Below are positions 11,497 to 22,805 of a stretch of DNA of 64,000 nucleotides, piece by piece. Position 1 is the first letter of the stretch. Every line of letters begins with the position of its first letter. The DNA comes from Bryopsis sp. KO-2023 (taxonomy: Eukaryota > Chlorophyta > Ulvophyceae > Bryopsidales > Bryopsidaceae), in contig BSYQ01000001.1 in NCBI GenBank assembly GCA_030272585.1, forward strand, positions 3,906,001 to 3,970,000, given 5' to 3'. The position numbers were made by a program, and so were the translations under genes. The notes under the pieces are model-generated. The model ran no database searches and was not told where the DNA came from. It saw only the letters and a list, made by a program, of their open reading frames with translations.

Positions 11497-14119
11497 ATGC
11501 CTCGCAGCTTTCGCCGCCCGTCGCACGCTGGTAGCTGGTATGAAAGTTCAGGTGGGCGTCGATATAAGAACGATTGAAAAGCCTTCGCAGCTGGGGAGCC
11601 TCTGAACGCTGTTCTCTGACGGGCTGTGTGCGGTCGGCTATTTTTCAGCGTCTACTCTAGCCGACCAAATACAAGCATGGACAGAAGAAGCGAGTGTGGT
11701 TCCTGACGTGCACGCACGGGCTATTATTGCACCGTGAGGATCACCCCTGCCTACCATGCCGGTGCAGCAAGAAGCAACGTATCGACATCTCATTCGTGTT
11801 TTTGACGTCTTTGCGCTGCAGGCACGCTGGGTACAGCTACTGCGGGCACGTCATGGCGTTCGCGTACAAGCAAATAGATCCTGCAAAAGTGTAAGTGAAC
11901 GTGCGCGTTTTTCTGTCAGCCCTAGAATACGTGCCTGTTTTCTTGCTCTAGAAGCCGACGACTTTGCCAAGTCGGCTCCTGGAGCAGATCACCCACCGAA
12001 AACAGAATGGATATAGGTCTAGAGTCTTCCTGTTGGGCCCTTCCCACCACGTTCACACCGAAAAGTGCGTGCTGTCGAGGGCGGACTCATACAGAACTCC
12101 ATTAGGTGAGCAGTTTCTGTCATTCCCAGACCGCCCCGCCACCTCACAATTCACAAGGGAAAAAAAGGCATAAATCGGCTGCAAATTTTTTTGGATCCTT
12201 CAACAAGAAGATGCTGGAAAGGATGGATTTGACTTCCGGGTGGTGGTTCATGCAGGCGATATGGAGATCGACATGGAAATCTATTCGGAGCTGAAGAACA
12301 CCGGAATGTTTGAAACTATGGACATGGATGTCGATGAGGTTGGCCACCATTATGACACTTCTATGATTTCTTGCTGCCATTTTTCCTTGTCTTTTAAAGA
12401 AGATATAATAAAAAGCACTTCTTTGTTTTGTTTTGATTTGAATCGAACCTGTGGGACAGGCTGAACACAGCTTGGAGCTGCATACACCCTACATCGTGCA
12501 CACTCTAAGGTGGGGTCCTCATCTCACAGTGGCGCAGTTACTTTTTTTCCTTTGCCCCCACACTCTTTCAGCAAGTCTTTTTCTTGTCAAAGATCGTGGT
12601 GCCAATTTCATCAAAGTGCCTATTTGCACTTCCAAAAAAAGTTGTTTAGATAGTGGAGTGGCAAAGCCCTAGTACCCAGATACTTTGCACAGTATTTGCA
12701 TTGAGTTATAGACGGCAGCTTTTTCAGCTGCTTGTTTGCGAATACTGTTTTGAAGCTGTTTAAAAAATTTCTACTATTGTCTCCATTTGTAGGGGTCAGC
12801 CATTCAAACTGGTGCCAATTATGGTGGGTTCTTTGTCGACTCGGAGGTGAGCGTGCAAAGCCCCATACCTCCAATCATCCTTTGGACCGGCGACTGTGAA
12901 ATGCACTTTGTACAGTTGTATCGATACTAAAAAAGGCTCTGCCTAAGTGGTGCGGTGCATTTATTTGCGGCTTATATTGTTTCATTTATTTGGATCGACA
13001 TCTTTTTCTTATTCACTGGTCCATCTTGTTGCTTGTTTTTGCAGCGAGGCAGAGTATGGTCGAATTTTGGGACCCTACTTAAACGATTCTTCGAATCTAT
13101 TTGTGGTTTCCTCGGATTTCTGCCACTGGGGGACCAGATTTAGGTACACGTTGTATGATGAACAGTGGGTAAGTTTCAATGAAGGCTGTATGTTTCATAT
13201 CTGAGTTGTTTGCTTTCATAAAAAAATGTATTGCTTTTCATCAGCATTCATCCTTCTGTATGGAAAGAGTCTTCAGGGTTAAAAACCTAGAATTAGTCAT
13301 CTTTCGTGCCTTTCGTGTTGGATGAATTATGTGAATGCTAGAAATGGTTTTATGTGTTTGTTTGATGTCGATGATTTGGATTCAGGGTCCGATTTGGAAA
13401 TACATCGAATGGTTGGACCATGAGGGAATGAAAGCAATCGAAACGGTGAACTGCAACACACGACACAAGTGCTGTTGGAAATAGCTCAGAAAATCTGTTG
13501 GCCTTCTGGCATATACTTTCTCGGATGAAGAAAAAAAATTCATTGCCAAGCTGATTCTTTTCACCCCAATGGATCTGGTTGCCGTTTTTTTGTCCTGCTT
13601 GTGCAAGAAAAAGAAAAGTGAAATCTGGTTCATTTTGTCTTCTGCAAGTTCAAAGAAGAGGAAATTCAAATCCGCACTGACATGAGTTTTTTTGGTGTTT
13701 TTTTTTTTTCCGGCTCGAAGGGGGATGCCAGAAACTTCAAGCAATATCTCCGAAAAACCGACAACACGATCTGTGGAAGGCATCCAATCTCAGTTTTCAT
13801 GAACGTAAGCCATATTCACTGGATTGGATCTGAGTTTGCTTCCCTCTTATGTCCCTGACATATTTCATCTTTTTCGATAAAGTTTCCATTTCTTCCTTGG
13901 AAATCAAGACAGAATACAACAGCACATCTGTTTTTTTTGGCCACAGACCTGGAGCTTGACGACTTCTGTGGTTGGTTTTCGCAGATGTTGGATTTCTGCG
14001 ATGGCAAATTCAAGATCGATTTTACGAAGTATGACCAATCCAGCCATTGCAGGAATCCTAGCGACTCCAGTGTGAGCTATGCCTCAGCAATCGTGCAAGA
14101 GGTCGCAGGACCCCAGTGA
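11497..14119 (+). CDS. MEMO1: MEMO1 family protein
   Basis: Eleven exons: 11497-11551, 11649-11733, 11822-11890, 12017-12105, 12256-12338, 12460-12509, 12793-12846, 13045-13168, 13386-13445, 13721-13804 and 13985-14119. All phases close, giving 295 residues against 297 in human MEMO1. Landmarks in order are [66 protein letters not shown] and [10 protein letters not shown]. The His, Asp and Cys residues of the dioxygenase-like metal pocket ([20 protein letters not shown]) are present. MEMO proteins bind copper/iron and are linked to redox and cytoskeletal signalling; the enzymatic activity is not settled. The exon 5 donor is GTTGGC rather than GTGAGT. The start codon opens directly into the conserved N-terminus. 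Confidence 0.96.
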
Positions 14120-14584
14120 ATTGGGGGCTTTTCTTCGCAGCTGTCTAGAAATTTTGAGAAAAGAGGGAAAAGAAAGAGGACATTAACTAGGAGAGGGCAA
14201 TGCAATAGGCCTTTGAGCAAGGGGGGGGGGATATTTGTACAGTCTTATTTGTGCAGATTTTTGTGCATATTTTTACTTCGTATTCTGGACAAACGAGAAC
14301 TTGGGGGCTGTCTGTGAATAGTGTCCCCATAAGGATACCCTTAATCCATATTGAAGCAAAAAAAGGAAGATAACATTACAAGGGCTGCTGTGATCTAACA
14401 CCAACAACGACTGCACATCTGTTGCACACCCTTTCATATCATTGCTTTGCAATGTAGTCAATCATAGAGCGTTGCCATTTTGGGGTTTCTTGCCCAGCTC
14501 GTTTTCGCTCCTTGACCTATTGCCACACAAGGCCGAATAGAGACTCCTCAGGTACAGCTGTTGGAGTCCTTTCTCAAACACCCA

Positions 14585-16153
14585 TCAGGATTTAAAATCG
14601 GTAGCTCGTTCAATGAGAATACTGGGCTTCTTCGATACTGGATTGATGCAAACTTTCTTACCTGCAAATCCATACTGCTTGTAATGCTTGTATCGATGAT
14701 GGAATGGGGATGGAGCGCCATGCGATGGTGCCCCTTTCTCTTTGAATGCATCCGGGTCTGGGGTTGGATGTCTGTATGTCACAACTGTTGCTGGCCGCCA
14801 GCCTTGAATTTCTTCAGATGTATCTCGATCGAGCACTTTCTTGGTTTCGAGATCCACCACATCCCGATGTGGTTCTGAACAAAGACAGTAGCAACACAAG
14901 GAATAGGTTTAGCAAACCTTTAACCATAATATCAGTCATTCGAGCGTAATTAATTTTCGTTCTTCATGCCAAGAATCTTTCTGAAGCCACCTTGAATTCG
15001 CTCGATCTTCTCTTCTTTTTTGCATGGCCCCCCTTCATGGTCCTCAAAACCACTGCAGCCAGATTTCGGATAAGAATGCCGTGGCCTGCAAACAAAAACT
15101 TCACTGACTTGAGATCACAACAACTAGGTGCCTCTTCCTGTCTAAGAAAACCTTAGTACCTGAATTCTAGAATCAACTTCTTTTCAGCCGGTGTGAGCTC
15201 CCTTCGCGGACCACCAACTACCGTTTGTAAGGGATCAAATCCCAGGGACACCGCTTCGTCAGTTTTGGGCAAAACCTCAAGCCTAGAAAATTGAAAAGGA
15301 CCCCAATATTCTTGCGTTTTATTGATATCCTTGTCCATATTGGTTTTTCACCACAGCACTGCCTCTGACTATGCAGAGTATCAGTGCAAGCGTTGCAAAC
15401 TGATTCGCACAACTGACCGCACATTTTGAATTTGGGGTTGTGTGCCCAGCTCGTCTTGGCGCCTCGCCCCGCGAACCCATAGTATTTGTAGTGGCGATAG
15501 TCCTGATGCGGCGGCCTCAGGAACCCCTTCACTATGTTGCCCTTCACAGGAACTTTGTACGTACACACGCGACAAGGTCTCCAGTGATCCACATCACGGC
15601 TGCCGTCCAGAGGTCGCCCTGTTGCAATGTCGGCTTGGATCGTGTTCCCGTTCGCCACCAAGGGATATTTTGGAGTGTCGCTTTGGGGGGGGTAGAGGTT
15701 AGGATACAGGTCAATTTCAGAAGGCAAAGGGCTCGCGCCATGATTGCTCGGATCTGATGATCGCGGGCAGCTTTCGCACGGGTCTGAACCAAACCAAGCG
15801 AAACGCAGACGTTAGAACTACTTTGCCCGTGTCTGACGGAATAGTGGATCGTCAGAGCTACTCTTGCTCTATTAGCACCAGGAGGGGTACAAGAGGGGGG
15901 AGGGTACAAGAGCGGTGCCTGGAGAAAACGTGCAATTGTTTGACCAGTCAACCTCCAACCGTTTTTCTGACGCACGTTCTTGTTTGTTCTTCGACTTTGT
16001 GGTGAAGGGGTGATATCGCTCGAAATCGCGCAAGAAGTGCTTTTCGCTCTCCGTAGCCGAGGTTAGGAATCGATTGCGCTCGTTGTAGGGGGCGTGGAAG
16101 TGCCGATAGGTGGAAACGGGCGCAGGCGGGTGCGAACGGTGTTCGGTCGGCAT
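14585..16153 (-). CDS. unidentified protein with two HYKxYGFA repeats
   Basis: Six minus-strand exons: 15976-16153, 15423-15783, 15160-15282, 14991-15085, 14662-14874 and 14585-14637. Phases close to give 340 residues, which supports a real gene. I do not recognise the family. It contains two related modules of about 50 residues. Each begins with a WRP-x-x-V-x-TY motif (WRPCRVCTY; WRPATVVTY) and ends with an aromatic motif (DYRHYKYYGFAG; RYKHYKQYGFA). There is no membrane segment or signal peptide. The N-terminus is His/Pro/Tyr rich and a short Cys/Lys-rich segment (exon 4) joins the modules. An in-frame ATG at 16180 is an alternative start. The gene is divergent from the VMA12-like gene. Confidence 0.75.
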
Positions 16154-16426
16154 GTCGGGGGACGATGATAGAGAGTACAAATATCAACGGAATCGCACAT
16201 TGGTCGGCGTGGCTTAATGCGTTGTTTGTAGCCGTTCGCGCTCCAAGCGGTTGTTGGCGGCGTTTAAAGGATGCGTTTTTTAACGCAAAGCTTGGGCGCC
16301 CGCATGTTGGGGACAAATGGATTGCGGCATATCGCACTCGATCAGTCATGATGGATATATATCCGCTCCGTGCCATAATCGTATGTCTTTCGTCTCAGTT
16401 TCGTCAGTCGTCGGAAGCTCGATTCG
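16154..16426. promoter_or_regulatory. shared divergent intergenic region
   Basis: Only about 270 bp separate the start codons of the two-repeat protein (minus) and the VMA12-like gene (plus), so both promoters must lie here or overlap the 5' leaders. There is no clear TATA box in either direction; a TATATATC near 16354 is the nearest AT-rich element. Confidence 0.4.
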
Positions 16427-17083
16427 ATGTTGTCCCTTCGCAACACCAACAGAATTCGCGGGGTGCTCGGAGAGGCGTCGAGAGCGGAGGCACTACCCGA
16501 AACGTTGAGGGAAACCGCCTCCAAACTCCTTGGCGAGGATGTCGTCCCTTGGCGGACTCTACGCGACATTTGCGAGGCCATGCGGGAGAAACATATCTTC
16601 GGTTCGGAACGACAGACTGGGCCTTGGTTGAACGAAGTGTGTGCAGGATCCGGTCCAGACCTGAAAAGCCCCAAACCGCGAGAGAAAAGCCCCGAGCTTC
16701 TGGCGAGGTTGGAGGAACTTCAACGAAAAGTGGATGAGAAGGACTACAGACGAATGGTCGGCCCCTCAGCCGAGGCTGAACACGCAGCGAAAGAGGAGGT
16801 CTCCTTGTTACCAACATTTCGGCTGCAGATTTCATTTGGAGCTCAAGTCATTCTGACGATGGCGGTGTTTTATATATTGGGGACTTATGCTGGTCGGGCA
16901 GTGTCAGATGACCCTGTCATTCAAGCTCTTTCTGGTGTGGTGGGGTTCAGCCTTGGACTAATTTTGGAGACCTTTCTGTGGATGTTGCTGTCCAGAGAGG
17001 GGCGCAGCGAGAACTACAAGAAATTCAGGATTCCACCACGAGCTCAACCTGCACAAACCCCTTCGGACAAGAAGAATCAATAG
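16427..17083 (+). CDS. V-ATPase assembly factor, VMA12/TMEM199 family
   Basis: Single-exon gene of 218 residues. The signature is the linker SPELLARLEELQRKVDEKDY followed by RRM, which matches the conserved pre-membrane motif of Vma12/TMEM199. Two hydrophobic segments follow (about residues 140-157 and 165-188) and then a basic cytosolic tail ending KKNQ. Family members reside in the ER membrane and, with Vma21/Vma22, assemble the V-ATPase Vo sector; the dilysine-like C-terminus agrees with ER retention. The N-terminal ~90 residues are a helical cytosolic region. Assignment is by motif and topology, without alignment. Confidence 0.8.
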   Translation: MLSLRNTNRIRGVLGEASRAEALPETLRETASKLLGEDVVPWRTLRDICEAMREKHIFGSERQTGPWLNEVCAGSGPDLKSPKPREKSPELLARLEELQRKVDEKDYRRMVGPSAEAEHAAKEEVSLLPTFRLQISFGAQVILTMAVFYILGTYAGRAVSDDPVIQALSGVVGFSLGLILETFLWMLLSREGRSENYKKFRIPPRAQPAQTPSDKKNQ

Positions 17084-18068
17084 TGTCCACCTCCTGGTTT
17101 TGGTGTGAAAAAAGCTCACTGAGGTCCAGGTGATGGCTGATTCTTTATGGTTGAAGGCTGACTCCATGCTTCCAACCCCACCTCGCTACAATTTGTTCCT
17201 TGGGCACCCATTAGGAGTGAAATGAGGGATTATGTCAGGGGTTCACTGGTCGCACGAGCCATTGTTTCGGTTGGGGTGGATGTCCTCGTGTGTTTTGGAG
17301 GTTTTCCTGAAGGATTTGGTTAGGGGAGCTTCCAATTGCTGCCAGATGCAAACCTTTGGAGAGCTGATTTTGCACCATTCAGTCCCATTGGGGATCTGAG
17401 GTGCAGGTTTATGCAGCTCTGAACTTAAATTCAAGAGGGGAGGGTCAGGGGAAGCATCGCAGTTACACTGCTGTGAGGGCATATCTCTTTGCAATTCAGG
17501 ACTGTGTAAGAATTCGTTGAACATTTCAAGTGGATTTGTACAGATGTTTTCCATTGATTCTTTCATGTTCTGGAGTGGCTGATGTTTTATTTCCTATGAA
17601 TTCAGGAGAATATGTTCAATAAAATTTTCAATATTTTGATGTGGAGATGATTTAGGAAAGTATTGCTCTTCAATCTGGGGAATTAGCAGCAATCAGTTGG
17701 GGCATCCTTCCACTTTCTTTCTTTTCCTTCCACCTTGGAAGTATGCAAAGGCTTGCCAGGGCAGCGATTCAATATATGAGAATTCCCTGTATTTCCCCAG
17801 CTAAAATATTTATGTTGGCAAACTCACTGTGCTTCTTTAATCCATATTTGGTCACCATACAACACACTCCAATAATGTGGACAATAATGTTGTTTTGACA
17901 CTGCGTGGGGATGCAGCGCACTGGCAGTCTTTAACCCAACCCCTCACGATGCAAGCAACATGTCAAATTTCCTCCATTCATCCATTGCATGTTGTGAAAC
18001 TCTCGTTTTTACAAAACAGCCACGTCAACTTTCATCCCTCGAAATAAAAAATGATCCTGATTGAAGCT
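17084..18068. other. intergenic between convergent genes, no gene seen
   Basis: About 985 bp between the VMA12-like stop and the SMG9 stop. It presumably holds both 3' UTRs; AATAAA occurs at 17618-17623. No domain-bearing reading frame is seen. Confidence 0.5.
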
Positions 18069-20922
18069 CTACCATCCACCACCATCTTTATAAGATGTCA
18101 ATTGCAGCCTAAAGAAGTATTCAGCAACATCCTTTGACTTCAGCAAGGTGTCCCAAACCCTTCCACACCAAATCAACCACTCCTGCTCAGTCAATCCATG
18201 GGCAAATTGACGCAGCGGATAACCCAAAATTTGCCTCCTCAACCGTGTCATAAGCACCTGCAATATCTCACAAGAAGGGGAGCTCACTCTTTTGATAACC
18301 AAAAAAAAGGTGAGAGACACCCACGACCCAAAGCAAGGGAAAAAAAAAACATTGCACTTCAGATCGATAACTTATATGGTTAAAATGGAGAGTGGTTGCA
18401 TGTTTCTGCTCCTCCAATAATCTGTGGAAAGGAAAAGCTGAGCGATCAAACCTTGAGTAGGGAATTTTGATCTTCATAGTCATTGGATGGGGACTCCTTG
18501 GGCAGCACGAAAAAGCTCAAGTTCTGCAGCATCGACAAAATACGCTTCCCTTTGCTATTGATTCATTCAAAACCGAAGGGAAAAAATGAGTGAAAACACC
18601 AAGAACAGGTTAAATCAACCTCAGAGCAAACCTTTCTTCTATCTCCCCCATTATCCATCCCTTTGGGCTGCTGCAAGGGCGTCCCTGACCAACACGATAC
18701 TAGACCTGGGAACACCACACCATCCATCAAAGAGGTAGAATCGTGTGCTCCCAAATGCACTCCTCAAACTCTGAAACGCTTACTATCGATCAAAATCATA
18801 TGCATGGTTCTTCCCCTTGTTCTCTTGCCCCCAGAACAAAGAAAAGGAAAATGAAAGAAAAAGAAAACCAAAGAAAAAGAAACGTGAAAGATAGGGTATT
18901 TTTTCCAAGAAGAAGCAGATTTGGCGATCACCTCTTCTGCAAAGCTTGGAATCGACCATCAAGTGTTGCAGGGAATTTTCCAAGGCGGCGATTCTCGATG
19001 CCATCATGTTTTCTTGCGACATGTTGGTGTGAAGAAAAACGCAATCCCCGATGAAACGAAAACCTGAAAGAAAAAAAGTCGGGCCAGAAGATGTAAGCGA
19101 CAAGTGCTCACAGCTTTTGGCCACTTTTTTTTTTTTTTTTCAAGCGGTGTCCTATCCAGACTGAAAATGTGTGGAGCCTGTGTAGTATGTAAAGAAGAAG
19201 CATGGCCCAACACCCAGTTTGATTCACCTTCTTTTGAATCTTGATTTGCTTGTGGGGCCAAACCCTGCATGGGGGTTGCTGAAGACACCAGGGGGGCAAA
19301 TATATCCACACATTCCATCAATTTCCACATTCTGGTGTCATCCGGACCATCGCACACCACCACCACCTGGAAACAACAAACATGAATAATGTAATAATTT
19401 TTGATGGGGTCTTTATGCAACCATTTGGAGTGAGCAGTGACTGTTTGTGCTCCCCGCCCTTTGATGATTTTGAGAGCGATTTTGATTATGACTTTTTTTT
19501 TAATTCCTTTTTTGTCATCTTGACTAATTTGTGAACTTATCGAGCCTGTCGTTCTCACCACGTGGCAAACACTGAAAAGGAATATGGCAGTTTGCAGAGC
19601 CATGACCATGTTGATGGCTTCGGCAGATGTTTTCGGAGGTCGAGCACCCCTTGCAGCAGCCACAGACAACGATCTGGCCAATTCCATGCAGGGGCTCGGG
19701 CATGACAGCAATTCCAGCAACACCGAAGCCGAAAGCACAGGCTGAGTGTCCAGTGCAATTACCCGATCGCTCGACACCTGGTGACCACAACATTGTTTTC
19801 ACGGAGACCCTTATCGCTCATTTCAACCGGCTCCTAGAAGCAATTCTTTGTGAAAACAAAAAAGAAAAAAGATGACTTCCAGAAAACCTCCATGTAAGCC
19901 ACACAATGAGGACAAAAACCCTATGGTTCATTGCTTGATCGATTTCGTTTTGTTTTTTGTCTTGTGTCGATGTATTGTTGATGAGATTGAATCGGCCGAA
20001 GGGTGCTCTGGATTTCACTTTTCAATGAAATTCACATGCACATGATTCTCACCCTCATGTCGATTCCAACTGTGCAGTGCTTTCCGCATGCTTGATCCTC
20101 TGGACTGCCCACTGGGAAACTTGCACATTCCGGCGAAGTAGCTTTTGAAGAAAAACCTGCGATGCCACGTGTTTTTTTGTTTTAACCACAGAAAATAACG
20201 CAGGGCGAAGTCACCGTTTTCACAAATCCTGGAAATGAAACGCTCCCTTGCTGATTTTATATCAAGGATGTCTGAGTGATGTGACGAAAGATCATTCATT
20301 ACCACAGATCGAATTCAGGATGGTGGATTTGCCAGTCCTTGCTCCTGTGATCAAAAATTCGAAAAAAAAACAATCAAAAAAGTAAACAATGCATCAGTCC
20401 ACAATCATTGTCTGATTCGGTGCCCCCAAATGCAATCAAATTTTCTTTTTTCCAGCATCAAAATTTTCACCTCCAATGACGCCCACCACGAGGAACTCCG
20501 TGTTGTCTGATAAGACCTACACCTATCGCAACGCGCATTAGATCATCATTGCCAATCGATCACAACATTTCACGCAAACCGCACAATGCAAAGACGTCGA
20601 CACCTTGTGTTTTCCTTCCTTTCGAAATTCCCACCGCTGCGTGACGAGTTTCAAATCGTCCACCTAAGAATTCGTGAAACAAAAAGTTAGCTCGCTCGAG
20701 AAAGACGTCCAATATGTGTCGGTTGCGTGAGGCAGCGGCGGCGGGAAAACTCACGTGGACGTTTTGCTGTTCCTCTTGGCTGGGGCGAGGTTCCCTGCGA
20801 GGGGGTCGCTGCACAGTCCGCTCATATGTATCCACCAAGTTTTGCCCTCTGTTGTTTCCGCGAGCCGGTCTAGAATATTTGTGCCTGGACGCACCACCTT
20901 GAGAATTGTCGCGTCGTGGCAT
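18069..20922 (-). CDS. SMG9: SMG9, nonsense-mediated mRNA decay factor
   Basis: Eleven minus-strand exons: 20755-20922, 20604-20663, 20471-20516, 20303-20344, 20053-20156, 19559-19777, 19228-19366, 18932-19063, 18706-18778, 18452-18554 and 18069-18257. Phases close to give 424 residues. Landmarks are an Arg-rich N-terminus, VDDLKLV, the strand DNTEFLVVGVIGG, the P-loop GARTGKST, CTVGIDMR, LDTQPVLSASVLLELL, FLFSVCHVVVVV, KGKRILSMLQ, and a C-terminal WLIWCGRVWDTLLKS...AEYF that matches the end of animal SMG9. SMG9 pairs with SMG8 to regulate the SMG1 kinase that phosphorylates UPF1. The P-loop here has a full GxxxxGKS/T form. The AFQSLRSAFGSTRFYLF segment (exon 9) is a lineage-specific insert before KGKRILSML and is the least certain exon. 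Confidence 0.92.
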
Positions 20923-21102
20923 CTCGGGTGTTGATCGACGACGGTGCCAAGGCGTGAACCACCACCAAAGCTTCTGTGGAAAGGTGGATTTGTGACGTCT
21001 GACATGGGGGTGATCGTAGACGTCAATTAGTCGATTACTCGCAGGTTTTGAGTGTTGTGTGTGCGAGATACTGGACACACTGTTTCGTTCCCCTGCTACA
21101 AT
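20923..21102. promoter_or_regulatory. shared divergent intergenic region (SMG9 / DNL zinc finger)
   Basis: About 180 bp between the chosen start codons of SMG9 (minus) and the DNL-type gene (plus). Upstream in-frame ATG-like starts exist for both, so the 5' ends are provisional. No TATA box is evident. Confidence 0.4.
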
Positions 21103-21873
21103 ATGTTTGATGCCAGCTTGTTGTGCAGCGGCGCCTCCAAGTGCGGCGCGGTGTGCCGCCCTGTACGTTTCGTTACCCGAGCGCAAAGCCGTCAGAACGA
21201 GAAAGGACCACGAAGCATCCCGCTTCCAGGCGGTGTGTGGCTGAACCGCAAGCTCCACGACCACGACGTCCTCTATGGCTCCACCTTCGTCATTCAACGT
21301 GATCGGGTGGGAGGCCCTGGGTTGGTGTTATCGAAACGCAACGGAGAGATGATCCAGGTTTGGGTCCCTGGACTCCCCACGGATCTAGTGACGAGCACCC
21401 AACCGAGCGCGTGGGGTTTGCAAGCAACCCCCGGCCTGCCTCCCGAGGTGAAATTCACTGAGGCGGTGGACGTGGAAGCGTGCGACGTTGACCCGTCGGG
21501 AGAACACCGACTTTCCAGCGGTTCGACGGCCCTTGTGTGGATGGGTTCGGATGTCGCGGAGGACCAGGATGATGACTTCGCCCAGGGGTCATCCAGTCCA
21601 AGGCGAACCAGCAAGCTTCGTTTCACTTGCGACCGTTGCGGGGCGAGGAACGCCAAGTTCGTGAATCCACACGCGTGGAACAAGGGCGTGGTGTTTTGCC
21701 GATGCGACGGGTGTGACGTCGTGCACCTGGTACGCGACGGGAAGGGAATCTTCTCCAACTTGAAAGGACCCGTTTTCCCGAATCTCAGAGCGAACACGAA
21801 AATCGACATACCCCCTGGCTTGCCTCAGAAACCAGACTTCCCTGGCAGAAGTGGTGGGGTGGAGTTCTTGTAG
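21103..21873 (+). CDS. DNL-type zinc-finger protein (Zim17/HEP family), probably plastid
   Basis: Single exon of 256 residues from the ATG at 21103. The zinc-binding core is FTCDRCGARNAKF followed by AWNKGVVFCRCDGCDVVHLV and DGKGIF. It has the two CxxC pairs and the HL-x-x-D end typical of Tim15/Zim17/HEP proteins, which keep organellar Hsp70 soluble; DNL itself is replaced by RDGKG. The N-terminus (MFDASLLCSGASKCGAVCRP) is Ser/Cys/Arg rich without acidic residues beyond position 3, like a transit peptide. A ~110-residue segment of unknown role precedes the zinc finger. The organelle, plastid or mitochondrion, is inferred. Confidence 0.8.
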   Translation: MFDASLLCSGASKCGAVCRPVRFVTRAQSRQNEKGPRSIPLPGGVWLNRKLHDHDVLYGSTFVIQRDRVGGPGLVLSKRNGEMIQVWVPGLPTDLVTSTQPSAWGLQATPGLPPEVKFTEAVDVEACDVDPSGEHRLSSGSTALVWMGSDVAEDQDDDFAQGSSSPRRTSKLRFTCDRCGARNAKFVNPHAWNKGVVFCRCDGCDVVHLVRDGKGIFSNLKGPVFPNLRANTKIDIPPGLPQKPDFPGRSGGVEFL

Positions 21874-22805
21874 AGCTTGATTTTCTTTCAAGCCTCAACC
21901 AAGATTCATAACTCCTTGAAAAAAAAAAGAAAAGAAAAGAGGATCCAAAAAGCTGGCTTTGGGGGTGAGAGGGGGGGGGAGCATCCTTCCTCTTTGTATG
22001 TATATGTATATATTTGACATGTAGATGATTATAAACACATTTGTATGAAGCGCAACAAGGGGGACGAACTGGCTGGAGAAGAAAAAGAATTTTTTTTGAA
22101 AGAATGGAAGGGAGGATGTCATCGCTGTTAAATTGTAATTTGCCCCACTCACATATCGTATTGTGTTGTGATGAGCTGTGATTTTGTCTGTATGATTGGG
22201 AGGGGTGTGCCTGCCATGTGGTTTAGCGATGGAAAGATTGGTGTTTCTTCATTACTCTAAATTGGGGAGAGAGAAAAAACCGTAGTTCATTTGACTCACA
22301 GCACAACACTTTGGGATGTTATGGAGGATGGAGCTAATAATTTGAAGAGACTGCTCAGTTGTGCATTCCTCCCCCCTTTGTTTAATATCAAATCCTGACT
22401 CAACTTTGGTTTCCGTGCCCTAGCAGAAAGCCCCCACAGCAAGTCAGATCTCCACTCCTGTGGGTTTCCATGGTTTGGCCCACATTCCCTTTTTCAAACC
22501 ACTATTGAAATCATATTGCCACAGCGGTGCTGGCCAACCAGCCAAGAGCTCAAGCTCTCTTTTACACTTTCGTTTTATGTTTGTTTGCAAATGAACCCTC
22601 CTTTCCTTCCAATAGATAAAAAAAATCTACCCAACATGTGCCTAATCACCACAATTATTACCACAATCATCCGTGATTTTGTTGGGAGTTCGATGCCGAA
22701 CAAGAAAAATTCCTCCAAATTCTGATTCTTCAAATTCTTGCGTATGTGTGCGTGTGTTGCGCGATTTGTGAGGCTCCCCCCAAATCAGTGTGCACGAAAC
22801 AAAAA
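21874..22805. other. intergenic, no gene seen
   Basis: 3' flank of the DNL gene and 5' flank of the tail-anchored protein gene. It is AT-rich with a TATATGTATATATT stretch near 22000. No coding domain or RNA gene is identified. Confidence 0.5.

Noticed and set aside
20560..21297. 245-residue minus-strand ORF covering the SMG9 5' exons
   Set aside because: It runs through introns; splicing at consistent phases gives the SMG9 N-terminus instead.
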